A stretch of 13,178 nt of DNA from contig WREG01000034.1 of assembly GCA_009779455.1 (NCBI GenBank), positions 1 through 13,178 of the forward strand, in the 5' to 3' direction. The position numbers and the translations under genes were made by a program. The notes under the pieces were generated by a model. It was not told the DNA's origin, did not search any database, and saw nothing but the letters and a program-made list of their open reading frames with translations. This document shows positions 7,224-13,178 of this stretch, in pieces; position 1 is the stretch's first letter; each line of letters starts with the position of its first letter. Origin of the DNA: Oscillospiraceae bacterium. GTDB lineage: Bacteria > Bacillota > Clostridia > Oscillospirales > Acutalibacteraceae.

Positions 7224-8129
7224 ATGACAGAAAAAACATCCTTCATCGCAATCGTCGGCTGCCCCAACACGGGCAAGTCGTCGATTCTTAATAAATTATT
7301 GGGGCAAAAGCTCGCTATCGTTTCGCCGAAACCCCAGACCACCCGCGGAAGGATAACGGGTGTTTTGACGTTTACACAGCAAGATAACCCTGTATCCTAT
7401 CAACTCGTATTCACCGACACCCCCGGCTTCCACCGCCCAAGAACCAAACTGGGCGAAAAAATGGTAAAAGCTGTGGGCGACAGCATTTCGGGCGTTGACG
7501 CCTGCCTTTTGGTTGTCGAGCCGCAGGGCGAAATAAGAAGCGCCGAGCTTGATTTGATAGACCGGTTCAAAAAAGGGCGCATGAAGGCATTTTTGGCCGT
7601 AAATAAAATCGATACCGTAAAAGACAAAACGCGGCTGATGTCAAGGATAGACGAATTCTCGAAGCTTTACAGTTTTGAATCCGTCATACCCGTTTCCGCG
7701 CTGAAATCGGACGGCATCGATATCTTATCGGAGGAATTGAAAAAAACAGCCGTCCCTTCGCCGCATTTTTTCCCCGATGACGCTTTAACGGATCAGCCGG
7801 AAAGGGTCATTGCCGCCGAATATATCCGCGAAAAGATTCTTCTGTACCTTGACAGCGAAGTCCCCCACGGCACGGCGGTGGCAATAGAAAAGTTTAAGGA
7901 GCGGGAAAACGGCATACTCGACATAGACTGCGTGATATATTGCGAGAAGGAAAGCCACAAAGGCATAATAATAGGCAAAAACGGCGGGACGCTTAAAAAA
8001 ATATCCTCAAAAGCAAGGCTTGATTTAGAATATTTCTTCGATTGCAAAATAAACCTCCAATGCTGGGTTAAGGTCAAAGAAGACTGGCGGAACAGGGAAG
8101 GCTTGATACACAACTTCGGGCTATCTTAA
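7224..8129 (+). CDS. era: GTPase Era
   Basis: Era is an essential GTPase that binds the 3' end of 16S rRNA and helps assemble the 30S subunit. At 301 residues it has the standard length. The GTPase motifs are in order: G1 GCPNTGKS (12-19), G2 around PQTTRGRI (37-44), G3 DTPG (65-68), G4 NKID (127-130) and G5 SAL (158-160). The C-terminal KH domain shows GIIIGKNGGTLKKI (about 247-260) and ends in the usual ...DWRN. The ATG follows the ybeY TAG with no gap, so translation is probably coupled. In B. subtilis dgkA and cdd sit between ybeY and era; here nothing does. A repeat element starts 11 bases after its stop. Confidence 0.97.
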   Translation: MTEKTSFIAIVGCPNTGKSSILNKLLGQKLAIVSPKPQTTRGRITGVLTFTQQDNPVSYQLVFTDTPGFHRPRTKLGEKMVKAVGDSISGVDACLLVVEPQGEIRSAELDLIDRFKKGRMKAFLAVNKIDTVKDKTRLMSRIDEFSKLYSFESVIPVSALKSDGIDILSEELKKTAVPSPHFFPDDALTDQPERVIAAEYIREKILLYLDSEVPHGTAVAIEKFKERENGILDIDCVIYCEKESHKGIIIGKNGGTLKKISSKARLDLEYFFDCKINLQCWVKVKEDWRNREGLIHNFGLS

Positions 8130-8140
8130 ATAGAATGGGG

Positions 8141-8286
8141 AATTGAGAGTTGAGAATTGAGAGTTATCGCGGTATAATTTGCATATTAATAAAATTCGAT
8201 GTCCGCGATTTGTAAAATTAGTTGAAAATAGAAAGAGAGAATTATGGTTGAATTAAAAATAAATTCTCAACTCTCAACTCTCAATT
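8141..8286. repeat. 146-bp MITE-like inverted-repeat element between era and recO
   Basis: The left arm (8141-8165) and right arm (8262-8286) are 25 bp each and match as inverted repeats at 23 positions; both are built from AATTGAGAGTTGAGA-type short units. The AT-rich interior also holds a 7-bp inverted pair (ATCGCGG/CCGCGAT). No protein of useful size is encoded. The right arm stops 7 bases before the recO start codon. The form fits a non-autonomous mobile repeat; the mobilising enzyme is unknown and no clear target duplication is seen. Confidence 0.75.
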
Positions 8287-8293
8287 AATAAAC

Positions 8294-9040
8294 GTGGAAA
8301 CTTTTGAAACGGACGGCATAGTGCTGAAATCTGAAAAATTCAGCGAAGCTGACAGGCTTGTCACTTTCCTGACGAGGGAAAAGGGGCTGGTCCGCGCTTT
8401 CGCAAACGGTGCGCTCAGGCCGAAGAGCAAGCTTCACGCGGGTGTCGGCAACTTTTGTTACGGGCATTTTTCTTTTGCCCGCGCGAAAGAAAATACGCAC
8501 GTAAAAGAGGCCGTACCGTCGGAAATTTTTTATAAACTGCGCGATAACCTCGAAAAACTGACGGCGGCCCAGTATTTCTGCGAGCTTGCGGAGGAAGCCG
8601 CCCCTGAAAACGAAAACGCGGAGGATTTGCTCCGGCTTCTTTTAAACACCCTCCATTTTTTAAGCGGGGGTTTGCGCCTTGTCACGGTATTGAAGCCGAT
8701 TTGCGAATTTCGGACACTGTCATTGAGCGGCTATATGCCGAACCTCGTCGGCTGCGACGCCTGCGGGGCCTTTGAAAGCCCCGCAATGAGGTTTGACGCG
8801 GTCACGGGACTGTTATACTGCGACAAATGCCGGACGCCTAACAGGACGGAGGAACTGCCCCTCGCTGCTGTAACGGCCATGCGCCATATCATTTATTCGG
8901 AACTGAAACCCATGTTCGATTTAAATATTGACGCGGAAACGGCGGCGGTTTTAAATGCCGTATCTGAAAAATACCTTCTGAATATGACAAAACGGAGGTT
9001 CGGGACGCTTGATTTTTACCGCACGCTGAAATATAGATAG
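8294..9040 (+). CDS. recO: DNA repair protein RecO
   Basis: RecO works with RecF and RecR to load RecA on single-stranded DNA in recombinational repair. The 248 residues fit the family. The N-terminal OB-fold begins with the typical TDGIVLKSEKFSEADRLVTF segment. The zinc-binding cysteines are present as CDAC (154, 157) and CDKC (176, 179) within GCDACG...LLYCDKC. The start is GTG at 8294. No ribosome binding site can be seen, because the MITE-like element ends at 8286 and its arm occupies the Shine-Dalgarno position. A 14-codon frame inside the element (8244-8288, preceded by AGAGAG) ends just before the GTG and might couple translation; that is inference. Confidence 0.95.
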   Translation: METFETDGIVLKSEKFSEADRLVTFLTREKGLVRAFANGALRPKSKLHAGVGNFCYGHFSFARAKENTHVKEAVPSEIFYKLRDNLEKLTAAQYFCELAEEAAPENENAEDLLRLLLNTLHFLSGGLRLVTVLKPICEFRTLSLSGYMPNLVGCDACGAFESPAMRFDAVTGLLYCDKCRTPNRTEELPLAAVTAMRHIIYSELKPMFDLNIDAETAAVLNAVSEKYLLNMTKRRFGTLDFYRTLKYR

Positions 9041-9076
9041 AGGCTGACGCATAATTCGCAAAATGTACAAAAAGTA

Positions 9077-9156
9077 CCGTAGGGGCACCGTTGCGGCATC
9101 CCGTTTTCAGGTTAGATGTTGCTGAAATGCGGGATGCCGAGACGGCGTCCCTACGG
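9077..9156. repeat. 80-bp palindromic repeat (GTAGGGG family) after recO
   Basis: Left arm 9077-9103 and right arm 9130-9156 are 27 bp each and match at 23 positions as inverted repeats, starting CCGTAGGG at both outer ends. The outer motif is shared with the repeats at 378 and 1071 while the inner arm differs. It lies in the 3' flank of recO, ahead of the terminator. Confidence 0.8.
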
Positions 9157-9203
9157 GAATTCTTCTATTTTTATGCAGCCTATTAGAAAATCAAAAGAAA
9201 AAA

Positions 9204-9230
9204 GAAGGCGGCCAAGAAGCCGCCCTTTTT
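9204..9230. terminator. Bidirectional intrinsic terminator between recO and the convergent cassette
   Basis: GGCGGC (9207-9212) pairs with GCCGCC (9219-9224) around a 6-base loop. On the plus strand it is followed by CTTTTT and ends the phoH-recO transcript. On the minus strand it is followed by TTCTTTTTTCTTTT, so it can also end transcription arriving from the exported-protein genes. Confidence 0.8.
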
Positions 9231-9259
9231 ATTGCGAACACCGAATAAGCCTTGCCAAA

Positions 9260-9288
9260 CTGCAGGGGCGCATAATATGCGCCCGCAG
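9260..9288. repeat. Short hairpin, possibly a solo arm of the GTAGGGG repeat family
   Basis: GGGCGCAT (9266-9273) pairs perfectly with ATGCGCCC (9277-9284), flanked by CTGC/GCAG (9260-9263 and 9285-9288). The sequence GCAGGGGCG at its edge resembles the outer part of the repeat arms elsewhere in the window. It lies in the 3' untranslated region of the minus-strand cassette. Apart from this, the repeat at 9077 and the terminator, I see nothing in 9041-9413. Confidence 0.5.
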
Positions 9289-9413
9289 GTGAAACATCTT
9301 TGTATATTTTGGGCGAAACGCCTTTATATGTTTTAGACGCTGATAATCGCCCCAACACAAAAACCGGCAATATTTGATTGGCGAAGCAGTATTATAGTTC
9401 CAGCTGCCCCCTC

Positions 9414-10208
9414 TTAGGCCAGGGCGGCCTGGAGGGCCTCGTCTATATATGGTATGGGGGGGGGGTGCGGGGGGTCGGCGGGGGGGGTGCCGTCGTCCGC
9501 GGTGTTCCACCAGGAGGTGCGGTAGACGCCCGTGCCGGCGGCCTCGCATTTCACCTCTATCTTCAGCTGTGCGCCCGCGTAGCGGCTGTCGCCCGCCAGC
9601 AGGGGGTTCAGTATCAGGCTGTTGAAAAGGTTCGTGTTGTATACCGCCCCGCCCGAGCCGAAGTCCAGCTTCATGCTGCCCGTGTTTTCGTTGGGGCCGA
9701 GCGGGAGGGTGTAGTACCAGTACCCGTCCCCGCCGTATATCCAGTACGGGTACCCGCCCGGGCTGAGGCCGTGGGGCTGCATGAGCAGCGCCTCCGCGGA
9801 TGTCACGTTCCCCGAGCCGTCCTCTTCATAATACCCGAGCGTTGCGGGCAGCAGTATGTCAGGCTCGCCCGGGTCTTCGGGTTTTATCACTATCACGGGC
9901 TGCACGAGCACCCGCACGAAGCCCGGCTTCGTACCCGTGTTGATCGCGCCGACCGCCTTGCTGAAGCTCTCGCCGGGCCCGGGCGGCTCCTCGGGCGGGT
10001 AGAAAACGTCCACAAGCTTGATTTCCAGATGCTTCGGCTGCGGGGTGTCGAGCGGGTTTGCCCTGCTGTCGCTCGCCGTGAACCACGCCAAAGTGTTTGA
10101 GGACAGCAGCACTGCCGCGAACACCGCGCAGAATATCAGCACCATCGGCCTCAGGCCCCTGAGCCGGGCCTTTGCCCCCGGGCTTTGCAGTTTCTTTATT
10201 GTTTTCAT
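9414..10208 (-). CDS. TasA/BsaA-like exported protein, probable SipW-type substrate (second)
   Basis: A 264-residue protein. The N-terminus is basic (MKTIKKL, then KARLRGLR) followed by a hydrophobic segment at about 22-40 and NTLAWFTASDSRANPLDT. That is the SipW-dependent signal pattern, with a hydrophobic core, Ala-Trp-Phe-Thr and a short acidic or polar stretch. The PGESFSKAVGAINTG segment (78-92), then VRVLVQPVIVI, matches the early beta-sandwich of TasA/camelysin/BsaA proteins. The rest has no recognised domain. The tail holds proline runs and ends EALQAALA. The frame is open from 10232, but ATG 10208 has GGAGAGG seven bases before it. Three long G tracts (C on the coding strand) lie in the last 25 codons. 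A structural or matrix role is inferred from the signal and context only. Confidence 0.78.
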   Translation of the reverse strand: MKTIKKLQSPGAKARLRGLRPMVLIFCAVFAAVLLSSNTLAWFTASDSRANPLDTPQPKHLEIKLVDVFYPPEEPPGPGESFSKAVGAINTGTKPGFVRVLVQPVIVIKPEDPGEPDILLPATLGYYEEDGSGNVTSAEALLMQPHGLSPGGYPYWIYGGDGYWYYTLPLGPNENTGSMKLDFGSGGAVYNTNLFNSLILNPLLAGDSRYAGAQLKIEVKCEAAGTGVYRTSWWNTADDGTPPADPPHPPPIPYIDEALQAALA

Positions 10209-10315
10209 GGCATATCCTCTCCTGAAAAGCATTCTGTAAGGCGCCCGGGAGCCGGTAAATGATGGTCATCCGCGTTTTTGCCGGATATGCGGCCGGGAGC
10301 AGGGCTCCGGGGCCG

Positions 10316-10335
10316 CAGGGCCCCCGGGGGCCCTG
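10316..10335. repeat. Perfect 20-bp GC palindrome between the two exported-protein genes
   Basis: CAGGGCCCCC is followed immediately by its own reverse complement. In the minus-strand mRNA it would form a strong hairpin about 110 bases before the second substrate gene. There is no U-tract on the minus strand, so it looks more like a processing or mRNA-stability element than a terminator. On the plus strand a T6 run follows after seven bases, but no plus-strand gene precedes it. The rest of 10209-10471 is GC-rich and shows no convincing promoter. Confidence 0.6.
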
Positions 10336-10471
10336 ACAATGCTTTTTTAAGGTTTCGGGATTCAGGCGGCAGGGGCAGAGGCTTTTGCTTCCCAGGCCCC
10401 CATACCCCCCTAAATCCCAAGCTCGCCGCGCCGGAACCCGCGGCAGGCATCAATCTTCTTCCTCTTCTGGG

Positions 10472-11704
10472 TTATTTAAGGAATGTAAGCAGCTTGATCT
10501 GGAAAGCGTCAAGCGCCGGGGGGGCCGTAAGGCTGAGGTCCCAGCCCGTATCGGACTCGACTGCCGACTTTGTGTTCTGGATGGCTTCCATGTTGACTAT
10601 CAAGTCAAAATGCAGGCCCGAATACGCGCCCGTGGCGTCGCCGCTGAGGGTCACGGACTCAAGGAAATACGGCGTGGCCTGGCCGGCGCCGAGCACGCCC
10701 ATGTAGTAGAAATAGCCGTCGTCCTCGTTGTAATACCACAGCCCGTCCGTGGGGGTGGCGCTGATGTTGCCGAAGTTGAGGATGATCCATCCGAATTCGT
10801 CGGAAAGGGCCTCGATCGTCATCTTGTTGTTGGCGGCGTCGAAAGTCATGTCCGCATTTTCGGGGATCTCCGCAAGCCAGTCGACCGAAACCAGGGCGGC
10901 CTTGTTGTACTGGCCTATGTAAGCGTCGCCGAATGTGACTTTGTCCTTGTACAGCGCGCCGTCCGTGCCGGTGGGGTTGTTAAGGGCGATTTTGAGGGTC
11001 TCCGCCAGTGACGCGCCCGAAGCGAGGACCAGGGCCCCGTCGGAATCAAGCGAAACGTCCGTGCCGTCCACGTCCCAGAAGCGGACCTGGTGCAGCACGC
11101 CGTCGATAACGACGCACGCGAGGAACTCATAGGAGGCCGTCACGCCCGCGTCGCTGGTGATCATGGTCCTGTGGTAGAAAAGGGTGAAGTCCGCGGGGGT
11201 AGCCGATGATTCGGAATTGAAGTCGTCCGCGTCATACACCGTCCAATAGGGGCCGTAGGTTATGCCGTCGACCGTCGCAAGGCCGGTTGTGGCGACGTTG
11301 CGGTCATTGCCCCACCTGAGCCTCTCGTTGGAGTAGCCCATCGGGGTGTCGCCCTTAAGGGCTTCGAAATCGTCGCTCCAGAAGGTCTTGAGCATCGGGT
11401 TCGTCTGGTGGCCGTTGTTCTCCAGCGTCTGGAGGACTTCCGCGAGGGACATGCGGACAACCACTTCGCCCGTGCCCGTGTTGACAGCGCCGACCTCTTT
11501 CGTCACCGTCGTGCCGGGGGTCCACTTGTCGGGCTCGGTGAATATTTCCCATATGCTCACCGAACCGTCGGTGATTATCGCCGTGTCAAACGGGTTGAGC
11601 ACGGTGTCATGCGCCGTGAACCACGCGAACGTCGCCGCCGACACCGCCGTCACGACCGAGAGGCAGATAGCCATCGCCATGACGAGTTTTTTGTTTTTTC
11701 TCAT
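10472..11704 (-). CDS. TasA/BsaA-like exported protein, probable SipW-type substrate (first)
   Basis: A 410-residue protein with a SipW-type N-terminus: MRKNKKL, a hydrophobic core (about 8-24), then SAATFAWFTAHDTVLNPFDT. After this comes SVSIWEIF...WTPGTTVTKEVGAVNTGTGEVVVRMSL (about 49-86). This matches the opening of TasA/camelysin/BsaA proteins, where a PG-x-x-V-x-K strand leads to N-T-G and V-x-V-R-M. The remaining ~320 residues are acidic, with few lysines and no cysteine cluster, and contain no domain I recognise. AAGGAG lies nine bases before the ATG. It follows the SipW-like peptidase gene and precedes a second protein with the same signature. A surface or matrix protein is likely by analogy with tapA-sipW-tasA of B. 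subtilis; polymerisation is not shown. Confidence 0.85.
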   Translation of the reverse strand: MRKNKKLVMAMAICLSVVTAVSAATFAWFTAHDTVLNPFDTAIITDGSVSIWEIFTEPDKWTPGTTVTKEVGAVNTGTGEVVVRMSLAEVLQTLENNGHQTNPMLKTFWSDDFEALKGDTPMGYSNERLRWGNDRNVATTGLATVDGITYGPYWTVYDADDFNSESSATPADFTLFYHRTMITSDAGVTASYEFLACVVIDGVLHQVRFWDVDGTDVSLDSDGALVLASGASLAETLKIALNNPTGTDGALYKDKVTFGDAYIGQYNKAALVSVDWLAEIPENADMTFDAANNKMTIEALSDEFGWIILNFGNISATPTDGLWYYNEDDGYFYYMGVLGAGQATPYFLESVTLSGDATGAYSGLHFDLIVNMEAIQNTKSAVESDTGWDLSLTAPPALDAFQIKLLTFLK

Positions 11705-11792
11705 GCTGTTTTTCTCCTTTTTGTGTTTTCATGTTTGTTTTTCTGCTTTTTATGTGGAACCGCCGCTTTCCGGGCCGGCGGGACAACAACGT

Positions 11793-11920
11793 CAGGGGCT
11801 GGGGTTTAGGGTTTAGGGGCACAGGCTTTATTAGCCCCTGCGTTCTCAACGGTTTCTTATGCAGCTTGAACAAGTCTATTATTGGCTGTCCCGGCCCTAA
11901 ACCCTAAACCCTAGCCCCTG
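11793..11920. repeat. 128-bp inverted-repeat element with telomere-like GGGTTTAGGG arms
   Basis: Arms of 25 bp (11793-11817 and 11896-11920) match at 24 positions as inverted repeats. Each arm reads CAGGGGCT followed by two GGGTTTA units. The 78-bp interior has no frame of note. On the minus strand the right arm supplies the TAG stop of the signal peptidase gene and possibly its last residues. It resembles a MITE-type insertion at the 3' end of that gene. Outside it, positions 11761-11782 hold a CCGCCG/CGGCGG hairpin before the next gene. Confidence 0.75.
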
Positions 11921-12798
11921 GCTTTCGCCTTCTCCTCTTTCGCCCCCGTTATGTACCACTTGAACATCATCAGGCAGCTGAAGAAGGCCACGACCATTAT
12001 TATCGAGACCGCGGGGCGCGCCTGGAGCAGGGTCAGCGTTATCCCCATCTTAGGGACCGCCGCCACCTTTTTGCCTATCACCCTCTCGAAGGGCACGGGC
12101 GGGTCGTCCGTCTGGTTCGTGTCGCCCCGCGTGATGAAGAACGGGCCTTCCAGCTCCCTGTATTCGTCCTTCATGCCCATCACCCTATGGGTAAGGTAGG
12201 CGGAGCCTTTGTTGTCTGTGGCGAAAGTGATTATGTCGCCCACGCCTATCTCCCCGGGGTCTTCGCACAGCCTCACTATTATCATGTCGCCCCTGCGGAA
12301 CCCGCCGGGGGGGCTGCTGCCGTCCTTGGCCGGGGTCATGGAGTCCGATATCACCGAATACAGCCTGTAGCCGAAGTAGGATTTCTTCTGGTCCTTGCTC
12401 AGCACGAACAGCACGGAGCCGGCCACGAGGGCCACGCATACGAGCCAGAACGTCACATCATAGGCGGCGCGGAGCATCTTTTTGGCGGCGGTGTCGGGTT
12501 TCCCCGGCTTTGCCTCTTTTGGGGCCTTCACGTTCTTTTTGCCTGCGGGCCCCTGTATGCCGAACGCGCCCGCAAACAGCGCCTCCAGGGGGTCTACCGG
12601 GGAATCGGGGGAAGGGAATGGCGAAGGAGCGGGCTGCCCCGCCGGCCGTTCCGCCTGCGCCGCCTGCGCGGCAAACTGCGCGAAATCAAACAGGTTCGAG
12701 CCGCCGGGTTCCTGCTGCGGGGCATCCCCCGCCGGGCCCCCCGGCCCCGCGGGCGGCCCCCCGCCCATCAGCTCTTCCCATGTCATCAGTTCTGCCAT
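11911..12798 (-). CDS. sipW: SipW/ER-type signal peptidase I with proline-rich N-terminal extension
   Basis: A membrane serine protease that removes signal peptides from a small set of exported proteins. It belongs to the ER-type (S26B) group, which uses Ser-His-Asp rather than Ser-Lys. The catalytic serine is in VISDSMTP (Ser153), the histidine in YLTHRV (His204), and candidate acidic residues are in TRGDTNQTDD (Asp226, Asp231 or Asp232). Transmembrane segments lie at about 115-134 and 260-284. Bacillus SipW has about 190 residues; this protein has 295 because residues 1-110 form a cytoplasmic, Pro/Gly/Ala/Gln-rich extension with a short acidic-aromatic start (MTWEELM) and a lysine-rich end. 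ATG 12798 is preceded by AAGGGA ten bases upstream. Two candidate substrate genes follow on the same strand. The peptidase call is firm; the symbol is by analogy. Confidence 0.9.
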   Translation of the reverse strand: MAELMTWEELMGGGPPAGPGGPAGDAPQQEPGGSNLFDFAQFAAQAAQAERPAGQPAPSPFPSPDSPVDPLEALFAGAFGIQGPAGKKNVKAPKEAKPGKPDTAAKKMLRAAYDVTFWLVCVALVAGSVLFVLSKDQKKSYFGYRLYSVISDSMTPAKDGSSPPGGFRRGDMIIVRLCEDPGEIGVGDIITFATDNKGSAYLTHRVMGMKDEYRELEGPFFITRGDTNQTDDPPVPFERVIGKKVAAVPKMGITLTLLQARPAVSIIMVVAFFSCLMMFKWYITGAKEEKAKARG

Positions 12799-12873
12799 AA
12801 TCTGTGTTCCCTTGTTTATTTGAATTAATGAATAGCGGATAATGAAACCGTCCCGCGCACGAAACGCTATGAA

Positions 12874-12969
12874 TTATGTTGCGGGCGCAGCGCCTCTATA
12901 TGTTGCGGGCGCCTGCCTCTATTATGTTGCGGGCGCCTGCCTCTATATGTTGCGGGCGCCTGCCCTGCC
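12874..12969. repeat. Four tandem 23-24-bp repeats in the sipW leader
   Basis: The unit TATGTTGCGGGCGCCTGCCTC begins near 12875, 12899, 12923 and 12946 (periods 24, 24, 23). The first and last copies diverge at one end. Each copy has a GGCGCC palindrome at its core, so the leader RNA could form alternative pairings between copies. There are no spacers, so it is not a CRISPR array. It lies between the promoter and the peptidase start. Confidence 0.85.
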
Positions 12970-12993
12970 AGGCCGCGCCGCGCCCCACATCAT
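12943..12993 (-). CDS. Possible 16-codon leader peptide upstream of sipW
   Basis: On the minus strand AAGGAAG lies seven bases before ATG ATG, and the frame runs 16 codons (MMWGAARPGRAGARNI) to a TAG inside the first-transcribed tandem repeat. It lies inside the predicted 280-base leader of the cassette. The strong ribosome binding site and its placement ahead of a repeat array suggest a possible leader peptide. So short a frame can arise by chance in GC-rich DNA. Confidence 0.3.
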   Translation of the reverse strand: MMWGAARPGRAGARNI

Positions 12994-13083
12994 GGTCCCG
13001 CTTCCTTGTACACTATGCCCTTTTTATGCATTTCCTATGTTTTTTTGCGCGTTTTTTATTTATTCTTACCAGTTCCGCATACC

Positions 13084-13112
13084 AGCATATCAGATTTGTT
13101 CCCCTTTGTCAA
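13084..13112 (-). promoter_or_regulatory. Sigma-A-type promoter for the sipW cassette
   Basis: On the minus strand a perfect TTGACA (13112-13107) is followed after 17 bases by TATGCT (13089-13084). Transcription would start near 13077, giving a leader of about 280 bases before the peptidase ATG. The leader holds the possible short peptide and the tandem repeats. Nothing else is recognisable in 13113-13178. Confidence 0.7.
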
Positions 13113-13178
13113 GCGCTTTTTCCAGTTTTTTTTCCCCTTTTTTGTCCCTTTCGCCTCTTTTTTGTGGGAGTTTAGCTA

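Noticed and set aside
9378..10100. Plus-strand 240-codon open frame
   Set aside because: GC-rich shadow of the second exported-protein gene; composition is of translated G runs with no ribosome site.
10205..10453. Minus-strand 82-codon frame between the two exported-protein genes
   Set aside because: It has GAGGAAGAAG upstream and an ATGA overlap with the next start, which is suggestive. However, the product is low-complexity, proline/glycine-rich, and runs through the palindrome, so it is more likely chance in GC-rich DNA.
11793..11920. True telomere-like end or eukaryotic contamination
   Set aside because: Only two units per arm, arranged as an inverted repeat between clearly bacterial genes.
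12187..12828. Plus-strand 213-codon open frame
   Set aside because: Antisense to the signal peptidase gene, whose catalytic motifs are clear.
12874..12969. CRISPR array
   Set aside because: The units are directly tandem, with no spacers and no cas genes nearby.
12876..13175. Plus-strand 99-codon frame through the tandem repeats
   Set aside because: The protein merely translates the DNA repeats and a T-rich tract; no ribosome site.

Overview
The window most likely comes from an endospore-forming member of the Clostridia (Firmicutes). The evidence is three mother-cell sporulation genes (ylbJ, yqfC, yqfD), the phoH-ybeY-era-recO housekeeping cluster in the usual Firmicutes order, and a SipW/TasA-type secretion cassette. 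The genus cannot be read from the sequence. No rRNA, tRNA or CRISPR array was found.

Layout, left to right. (1) Positions 1-992, minus strand: the N-terminal ~330 codons of ylbJ, running off the left edge. It carries a 72-bp palindromic repeat in frame. (2) Positions 993-1256: divergent intergenic region with a second copy of the same repeat family and a sigma-E-like promoter. (3) Positions 1257-2736, plus: yqfC and yqfD. (4) Positions 2737-3047: three consecutive imperfect hairpins (possibly a remnant of a transposable element), then a clear sigma-A-type promoter. (5) Positions 3048-5405: a 785-residue secreted, probably beta-propeller protein of unknown function, followed by an intrinsic terminator. 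(6) Positions 5753-9040, plus: phoH, ybeY, era and recO. A 146-bp MITE-like inverted-repeat element sits between era and recO and ends just before the recO start. (7) Positions 9041-9413: another palindromic repeat, a bidirectional terminator between convergent transcription units, and a smaller hairpin. (8) Positions 9414-12798, minus: an ER/SipW-type signal peptidase with an unusual N-terminal extension, then two exported proteins with TasA/BsaA-like N-termini. This cassette has its own promoter at about 13084-13112 and a long leader with tandem repeats. A telomere-like inverted repeat lies between the peptidase and the first substrate gene.

How the genes work together. YlbJ, YqfC and YqfD belong to the sporulation programme. 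PhoH, YbeY, Era and RecO serve RNA processing, ribosome assembly and DNA repair. In Bacillus subtilis yqfC-yqfD runs straight into phoH. Here the two halves are split by the independently transcribed secreted-protein gene and the hairpin region, and yqfF, dgkA and cdd are absent from the cluster. The minus-strand cassette reads as a self-contained export module: a dedicated signal peptidase and two candidate substrates.

The most notable property of the window is the number and variety of inverted-repeat elements: at least three unrelated sequence families, one of them inside a reading frame and two touching gene ends. I saw no convincing new defence or enzymatic system. The strongest candidates for new biology are the in-frame palindrome in ylbJ, the leader and N-terminal extension of the sipW-like gene, and the unassigned secreted propeller protein.
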